Below are positions 57,527-64,000 of a stretch of DNA of 64,000 bases, piece after piece. The notes under the pieces are model-generated. The model did not search any database, was not told the DNA's origin, and was given only the letters and a program-made list of their open reading frames with translations. Both the position numbers and the translations under genes were made by a program. The DNA is from Asterias rubens (lineage: Eukaryota; Echinodermata; Asteroidea; Forcipulatida; Asteriidae). Every line of letters starts with the position of its first letter. Within the stretch, counting starts at the first letter, position 1. The DNA lies in NCBI RefSeq assembly GCF_902459465.1, contig NC_047068.1, forward strand, positions 7,440,001 to 7,504,000, in the 5' to 3' direction.

Positions 57527-60500
57527 CTGCATTTAAAATGTTCAGGATGATGAGAAATACTTTTCTTTAAAGAGTACATTTATTCCAGGGGAAAACCCAC
57601 GCAGTCAAGTAGGGACTGAAAACCCAATCCAAATAGTGCCCCCAGCGGGATTCGAAACCACTCTCCAAGAGGTGGAAGGCGAGTAAAGAAACAACTACGC
57701 CAACTCGAACAACCCAACCGTTTCCAGTTTCAAACAAATTTGCTCAATTTTGGAACTCGAGCTCTGGTGTTTCTGTTCAGAAGAGTGTGGGTTGGAGTCC
57801 AGTTCGTGGCACTTGTGTCCCTGAGCAGGACGGTTAACTGTAATTGCTTTTCTCCACCAAGGAGTAAATTGGTAACTATGAGGGCAGAGATGGTTCTGTG
57901 ATTAAATTAGCTTAGTAGCGTCATATTTGTTGCAACGGCTGTATACTCACTCCCCAGCGAGTTGAGATGGTTTAAAGTATTGATTAAATGGGCTAGTGAC
58001 CAGGGGTAACAATGTTGGAAGCGCTTTAAGACGCCCTTGGGTGTGTAAAGCACTTTAAAAAACAGAATTCTTATTACTATGATTGGATTAAACTGTCATG
58101 ATGCGACTCACCGGTTGTCGTAAGACTTCCAGGACCTCAGCGCGATGAAGACGAGGAGTAGGAGAAGCAGAAGAGCCAGAACACTGATGAGGATGATCCA
58201 ACCTATGCCGAGGGTCTGGCCGGTGCTTGATCCAGTGCCGTCACCGTTGGCACTCAGCTGAGACGTGTTCGGATCTGAGGTACGAGATGTGAAAAACAGT
58301 TGTTGAAATTGAGGCAATGAGAAGGATAGCAGGGGTCAATTTTGCAAAGAGTCCTAACTTAGTCGTAAATTAGTCGTAACTTAGGACTATTCCTTACTTA
58401 TAACTAGTCCTTATTTAAGACTAATCCTTACTAAAGACTAGTCCTTACTTAAGACTAGTCCTAACTTAAGACGAGTCATAGGACCCTTTAGGAGTTATTA
58501 ACAACTTGAGATAAGACTAGTCTTAACTCTGTGTGAAATCAACCCTAGGATGGACTGAGGCCGATTTCACAAAGAGTCAAGATTGATCTTAACTGCAAAT
58601 CAATCGTAGTTGCTTAGTAAAGTTTGATGTGATGTTTTGTGACGTTTGTCTTGTGATGGATTTTATTGCTCTGGAAGTCGGCCCCTGGACATGCAACTTC
58701 GTAAACAACTTCTATTTTCAGATAATCCACTTTGGGTATAACAGGGATTCCATACCTTACTCATAATATTTATTTTCATAATCAAAAAAAGTATTTGAAA
58801 ATGCTGCGCATAAGCAATATGTAAAACACATCAAAAGTCAAAAGGCAAATATAGTCGTTAAATAGTTTGTCAAGTGCCTGGAAGCTTGTTTCTTCACAAA
58901 TTATGACATTATATCAATCTTGTATTATTATTATTAACATTAATAATTTGAAACAATGGAGGGTGAAAACATTACAGAGATGAACAATAGTGACAAAGGG
59001 GTCTAGATAAATACATACAAAATCACCAGAAAAGGGGTAAAATTGCATGTAAACAGCATTTATCGATGTGTGCCCGGCAGGAAGGCATAAGGCTCTATGC
59101 CCTTCTTCCAGACACACAAAGTACATTTTGTCCCAATACCAGACTCATACATTCATATACATTTATTTACATACTTTTAAGAAATATAATGATGAACACA
59201 TGAAGTTATTGAGTAAAGCAAAGGTAACAATATGCATGATAAATGAAATAAATAGAGTATAGGGCTGGTTTGATCAGCAGAAGATTGTAGAAAACAGCAA
59301 CAAAAAAAACAACAAAAAAACAGACACATAAACAACAGGATAAACAAACATAAGGGAAAAGCGGATCCCACTTTGCAGCTAATGATATTCATATTTATAC
59401 ACACGTATTTATAAGCATCAGTTCAGGCTGTTAAAATGTACAATGATGCAATCAAAAACAAAGGATTTCCTAGGATCTAAAAGAGTTATATTGTACAATT
59501 TTTGTTTGCATTTTCATTTTTTAGTGGTTGGTCTGACCTCTGAAACTGCAGGTAGCTCCGGAGAAGCCAGTCAAGCAGACACAGCTGAAGTAGTTTTCCC
59601 CATCGATGCATCTTCCTCCATTTTTACAAGGATTGCTCAAGCATTCATTGATATCTAGAAATTCCAAGGAAATCAATAATAAAAATGATTCAGATCTGTC
59701 GCCTAATTAAAGACAAAGTGTAGGGTTGTCAGTTAAAGGCACTGGACAGTATTGGTAATTACTAACTGTAAGCATAAAAGCATACTTGGTAAGGAGCATG
59801 AGAGCCGTTGATAGTATTAAACATTGTGAGAAACGGCTTCCTCTGGAGTAACATAGTTTTTTAGAAAGAATTAAGTTTGTTACCATGCTAAAAAATGTGC
59901 ATGATTTTTACAATTTTTTTCTCGCCAATTTTTTTCCCGATTTGTGTCAGCCCAAAAAACTCTACATTTGGTATAGGCTTTCATACACTTTTCAGGTTAT
60001 TTAACAAAGTAAAAAATTGTTGATTTTTCCAAGAGGCCAAAATTAAACACAGAAAAAGTATCATGCCTGGAAAACAAAACAAAGTCCAATGAATGGGAGA
60101 CTTTGGGACACTTGGTGGCAGCAGACTTACCAGGTAAATTTCCAGGTATTTTATCTGGTAAGTCTGCTGCCAATAAGTGTCTCAAAAGTCTCCCATTGTT
60201 CTGTGTACTGAACTTAAGCCTACTTCATGCTATTCGTTCTTTCCTACCAAGTTGAAATAAATTTTGGTAAATGGGATAGTTGCGGGAAATAAATACGATT
60301 CCTCAGTGTCAAACCTCAGTTATGACAAGCAAGTCTGAGTCAACTCATGAGTCACCAAAAGTGTGACTCGTCAAGTTGGACTCTGGAGTTTGGCTCCTGA
60401 ACTCCAATTCCACAACAATACTTGTAGAGGCAATGATACCCAACCTCGCTATCATGGGCAGCGCGCCGTATCATGCTAGCTCTGCGTACGTCTCTAACCC

Positions 60501-63500
60501 GAGGGAGGGAAACTCCAATCCGTGTCTTCAAAAAGCTCTATATGTCAAAATGCGTGCGTATAAAGATGTACGTATTCACGTTTGCGCGACTAATGCCCAA
60601 CACCGAACGGATCAACCACAGGACTAATTGTAGTATCCCATATATTTGGATATTTTGGAGTTACACTTCCAGGGGTTATGGTCGAGCAAGGCATGCTGGG
60701 AAAAAATGGCGCGGCGAGATCGATCACCCCTGGGAACGAGGTTGAATGATACCTCACGGGATTGTTCTCGCCAGAAAAAGACCAGCGATCAAGTGTTACA
60801 GTTGATGCTACTCGTGCTGGACTCGGCAATTAAGTTAGTACTCACTGACTTCACAGAACTGTCCGGTGAAACCTTTGCTACATATGCAGTTGTTGGCTCC
60901 AAAACAAATACCTCCATTCTGGCAGATACAATCTTGCGTTGCTGTCACCAACAAAGAGAGAGAGAAAAAAAGTTGTAAATCTTTGACATTTTAAGAAAAA
61001 AGGCAAAGGGGAACAAAAAGTCTTCACTTAACATAGGATATGGAAGGTTTTTTTAATTTTTATACTCACCACTTAACGCTAGAAACAAAAGAAATGTAAA
61101 CAAGGAACTACATTAAAAAATAAAAATAAATCATTTCCCTGGGTCCTTATTAAAAGAACCTTCTCTGAGTTAAGACAATGGACAGTTGAACGGCATGCCA
61201 AAATCCTCAACAACAAAAAAGGCTTGAAGTGGTCCAGGGACAAAATTACCACCAACCTATTTCGCAGAATGTGCCGATATAACCGCCAGGACAATTGCAC
61301 ACAACGTTTCCTGTAGCGTCCGAACAGACTCCCCCATTGTAGCAGGGTGGCGGCGTCCTTGCACAAAGGGCTAAAGCTGCAGAGCAAATGATTAGTCAAG
61401 AAGTTTAATAATTAGGGCTGGATGTCTACGGAAATATAAGGAATTTCCAAACAGTGTCTTAAACTTTTAAGTAAATTTTTTTATGAAGACGTAAGTTTTG
61501 TGGTGTTGTTGAAAATCTGAGTTTCTATAATTTGCAAACTACAAGTTAAACACTCTTGTCATGTCAACAAGGTAAGTTTATATTATAGACACAATCTTTG
61601 CGGGCAACTTGGGTTTTGGCTTCTGGCTGTCTCAAGCATTCTGATTTGTCTACAGAGCTAAGTAGTTGGTGTAATGATGATGTTCAATAGGCTTATCACA
61701 TGGTGTTAGATGGGATTAAAATCCCTGAAAAATAAAGAAAATGGAAGGATTGAAACTCCTGTGTGCTTTGAGACTAGACTGCACGAATTCAATAGAGGGC
61801 GACAAACAATATAGTTGATAAGCATATTGTACATATCATTACAGTTCCCTGATGACCAATCTTGAAAGGAATTTAAAAGAACTATGCGTACTGATGAGTG
61901 GTTTCAGCGATATTTTCGCAAATTCCATAGGAATGCATTCAAATGATGACTTTCTTTGACCATATAAATGGTCGTCTTTTTACTGTGTGACATCATGGGG
62001 AAGTATTTTCATGTGGGAAGTAAACAATTGTAAATCAGTGTGCCACACAATAGGTTAATATGTACGAATGTATGATTTATGTAATCACAATGTGTCTTGT
62101 GAAAGAGAACCTCAGTTAGAAAACATCTTGTCTTGGTGTCATAGAATTTATTTGTTGAAATAGTTTGTTTTGGCATGCTACTACTTTTTTTAAATGCTAT
62201 TTTGACAAACTTTTAAACTAGCACCATGTGTTATTATTGTCCAACTAACCAGATTCGCATAGTGTCCCCGTGTAACTTTGTGAGCAAATACACAAGAACC
62301 TTCCGTCAATGACATCGACACATTGAGCTCCATTGAAACAGGGGCTGCTCTGGCAGGATCTGGTGCCAATTTGGACTGAAAGATAAAAACAACGGGGTTC
62401 AATATGGGAAAAGATGTATAATAAAACTTATAGCGCGCACATATCCACGGATAGAGTGCCCATCTTACAATATAAGTTATCACACAAGCGCGAGTGGAAT
62501 ACGGAAAAATATAGCACGTCTGCGTCCCATATCCACTGAGGCCGAAGGCCGAGTTTGATATGGGACGCAGACGCGCTATATTTTCCGTATTTCCACGAGC
62601 GCGCGTGTGATAATGTATTTATCTTCAAGCAAACTTGGCGCAACATAGAACACACAAGACGCAGGTAGTGATATTAACCGTGCAATATAGGTTTTTATCA
62701 CCACTCCATTCTGCGAATCTGATTGGAGAAATAGCGCGCACTTGAAGATAACAACACTAATATAATAGCTTTAACAAAAATTCACAAATTTACACATAGA
62801 AAATAATGGAATAATTGGCATTGGCCCAAACTGACAATCTTACCAGTTTGCTGACAGTTAGCTCCGGTATATTGCTGTGCACAACTGCAGACATAGGACC
62901 CATCAGTCACTGCGTGGCAAGTCCCTCCATTAAGGCACACAGTACCTTGGCACTGAGTGGAAGTAACTGTAAGGATAACAGTATAAACCCATAACTGTTA
63001 GTGTGACGACCTTCCCCTGAGACTACCCACTTTGAAATCAAAGATTATGAAAGCAGTTCATACAGAAAGTAGCTGTAGGCCACAATGGTTAACTAAAGGT
63101 TGACCATTTTGACTCAAACCCAGGCTGGTCGACCATTGGTTGACTACTGTGGTCGACCATTTGGAACCAGCCTCGAGCCCATGGTTTCTTCACTGGTCCC
63201 AACAGCATGTTCCATTCTAACATGTGTTAAGCGCAGAAGGGAACCAGTGACACTTTAGCGAAAAGGTGGATGGTTGACTAGACTACCAACGAGTCGTTTG
63301 GGTGAGTACGTCACTGCACATGTGCGTTGCTAGTCTGTGGTCGACCACTGGTGGACTAAATGTGCGCACTCGAACTTGCTCCTATCTATAAGTGTGATAT
63401 AATTCCGTTGAGACTAACCACCATGAGAACAAGGATTATAAGCAGTTTATACAATTCTGGGGCAAATTGCAATGGTTTTCAAACTTTGTATAATTGGGAA

Positions 63501-63685
63501 AACAATCTACAAACCAGGCCTGTTAGGACAAGTTTAACATCGTACATTCTCGTTTGGATAAGTATGCTCACCAAGTTCACAGTTTGGTCCCTGTCGCCCT
63601 CCTGTACAAATACAGACGTAGCCGTTGATGACATCACGACACTCCCCACCGAACTGACATGGGGAGCTTGAACATTCATCCACAT
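57271..63685 (-). CDS. EGF-repeat single-pass transmembrane protein, 3' part (5' end right of window)
   Basis: Minus-strand exons in transcript order: 63572-63685, 62844-62966, 62250-62375, 61257-61376, 60846-60941, 59538-59654 (one EGF each, phase 1-1), 58112-58274 (TM) and 57271-57526 (tail). The frame is open across all, giving 370 aa here. The first and last EGF start DVDEC and DINEC, calcium-binding types. After a Gly/Ser/Thr stalk comes a leucine-rich TM helix and then RSWKSYDNR. The tail begins [16 protein letters not shown], has PREMEMGN and ends at a stop at 57271, though its last ~45 residues overlap repeats. It is convergent with unit 3 and not close to it in sequence. Role unknown: adhesion or signalling receptor. 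Confidence 0.78.
57620..58085. mobile_element. Two SINE fragments
   Basis: A minus-strand tRNA-like piece (57620-57717, gggattcgaaacc) next to a plus-strand SINE of the gtttctgttcagaagagtg family (57755-58085). Confidence 0.5.
58112..58274 (-). CDS. Right-hand gene exon: transmembrane segment
   Basis: 163 bp, phase 1 to 2. A polar stalk ([11 protein letters not shown]) then [18 protein letters not shown] and basic RSWKSYDNR. Confidence 0.85.
59538..59654 (-). CDS. Right-hand gene exon: calcium-binding EGF
   Basis: 117 bp. DINEC..NPC..GRC..FSCVC..FSGATC, acceptor tttctag and donor gtcaga. Confidence 0.84.
60092..60198. mobile_element. MITE, gggagacttt family, short
   Basis: TIR aatgggagactttgggacac and complement-like ending agtctcccatt; 107 bp. 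Confidence 0.75.
60846..60941 (-). CDS. Right-hand gene exon: short EGF
   Basis: 96 bp. [25 protein letters not shown]: a compact module (32 codons) with a very short first loop, acceptor ggtgacag and donor gtgagt. Confidence 0.82.
61257..61376 (-). CDS. Right-hand gene exon: EGF
   Basis: 120 bp. ALC..PPC..GVC..VVCNC..YIGTFC, acceptor ctctgcag and donor gttggt. Confidence 0.82.
62250..62375 (-). CDS. Right-hand gene exon: EGF
   Basis: 126 bp. RSC..SPC..AQC..FLCIC..YTGTLC, acceptor ctttcag and donor gttagt. Confidence 0.83.
62467..62615. repeat. Long inverted repeat
   Basis: Arms of about 60 bp (ttatcacacaagcgcg, atatgggacgcagacg and complements) around a ggccgaaggcc centre, in an intron. 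Confidence 0.8.
62844..62966 (-). CDS. Right-hand gene exon: EGF
   Basis: 123 bp. TQC..TVC..GTC..YVCSC..YTGANC, acceptor ccttacag and donor gtaaga. Confidence 0.84.
63572..63685 (-). CDS. Right-hand gene exon: calcium-binding EGF
   Basis: 114 bp. DVDEC..SPC..GEC..YVCIC..GPNC, acceptor gttaaag and donor gtgagc. Confidence 0.83.
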
Positions 63686-64000
63686 CTTTAACAACAACAA
63701 AGTTTTTACCATCAACAAAATATCAATGATTATGGACAAAATGGAATATTTGAAAAGACACATGACTCCAAAGGTTTGTACTAGTACAAGTCAAGAAAAT
63801 AGCATTTCAAATTCTTATACATTCACCATTGTTTACTTCGATTGCAAGAACCAAAATGAGGAAATTTAAACATGACCATATGCACCATGTGAAAAGTTTT
63901 TTCTTTGCTTCCAGTAAAATATTGCCAACAAAAATGATATCCTTAAAGACGCTGGACATTGGTATTTGTCAAAGACCATTATTCTCACTTGGTGTATCCT

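Noticed and set aside
60376..60830. Overlapping frames on both strands
   Set aside because: They lie in the intron of the right-hand gene, have no domains, and resemble repeat sequence.

Overview
This is metazoan nuclear DNA: small coding exons (about 70-350 bp) with GT/AG introns, one module per exon in phase 1-1, and dense non-coding repeats. FN3 and EGF modules, a Tie-like receptor tyrosine kinase (RTK), tRNA-derived SINEs and several TTAA-flanked inverted-repeat elements point to an echinoderm. The dispersed repeats look to me like those of asteriid sea stars, but that is from memory and was not checked by a search.

Layout. 1-3.9 kb: no gene; two copies of a CRE-rich repeat, a 41-bp and a 56-bp tandem array, a SINE and a nested fold-back element. 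3.9-22.1 kb (+): unit 1, the 3' part of an RTK gene with four FN3 exons, five EGF exons, a transmembrane (TM) exon and a complete kinase; its start lies left of the window. 22.9-30.5 kb: two copies of a 3-kb block, each carrying a signal-peptide first exon; the first also carries a complete TIR transposon. 31.1-38.6 kb (+): unit 2, TM exon plus complete kinase with no EGF or FN3 exons before it. 39.4-42.5 kb: third copy of the signal-exon block. 41.35-52.26 kb (+): unit 3, signal peptide, nine EGF-like modules, TM and juxtamembrane tail, with the kinase removed and a short new C-terminus. 52.3-57.2 kb: intergenic repeats. 57.27-63.7 kb (-): 3' part of another EGF-repeat, single-pass TM gene, convergent with unit 3.

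The main point is a family of tandem receptor duplicates. Units 2 and 3 share repeat insertions absent from unit 1, so they are sisters. They have lost opposite halves: unit 2 keeps signal peptide + TM + kinase (predicted 431 aa), unit 3 keeps signal peptide + ectodomain + TM + tail (predicted 511 aa). Both stay in frame because the ectodomain introns are phase 1. The unit 3 EGF modules are an unusual 8-cysteine type. Unit 1 and unit 2 kinase C-lobes are identical at protein level while their N-lobes differ, which suggests recent conversion or homogenisation. If the assembly is right, this locus yields a full receptor, an ectodomain-less kinase and a kinase-less receptor side by side.
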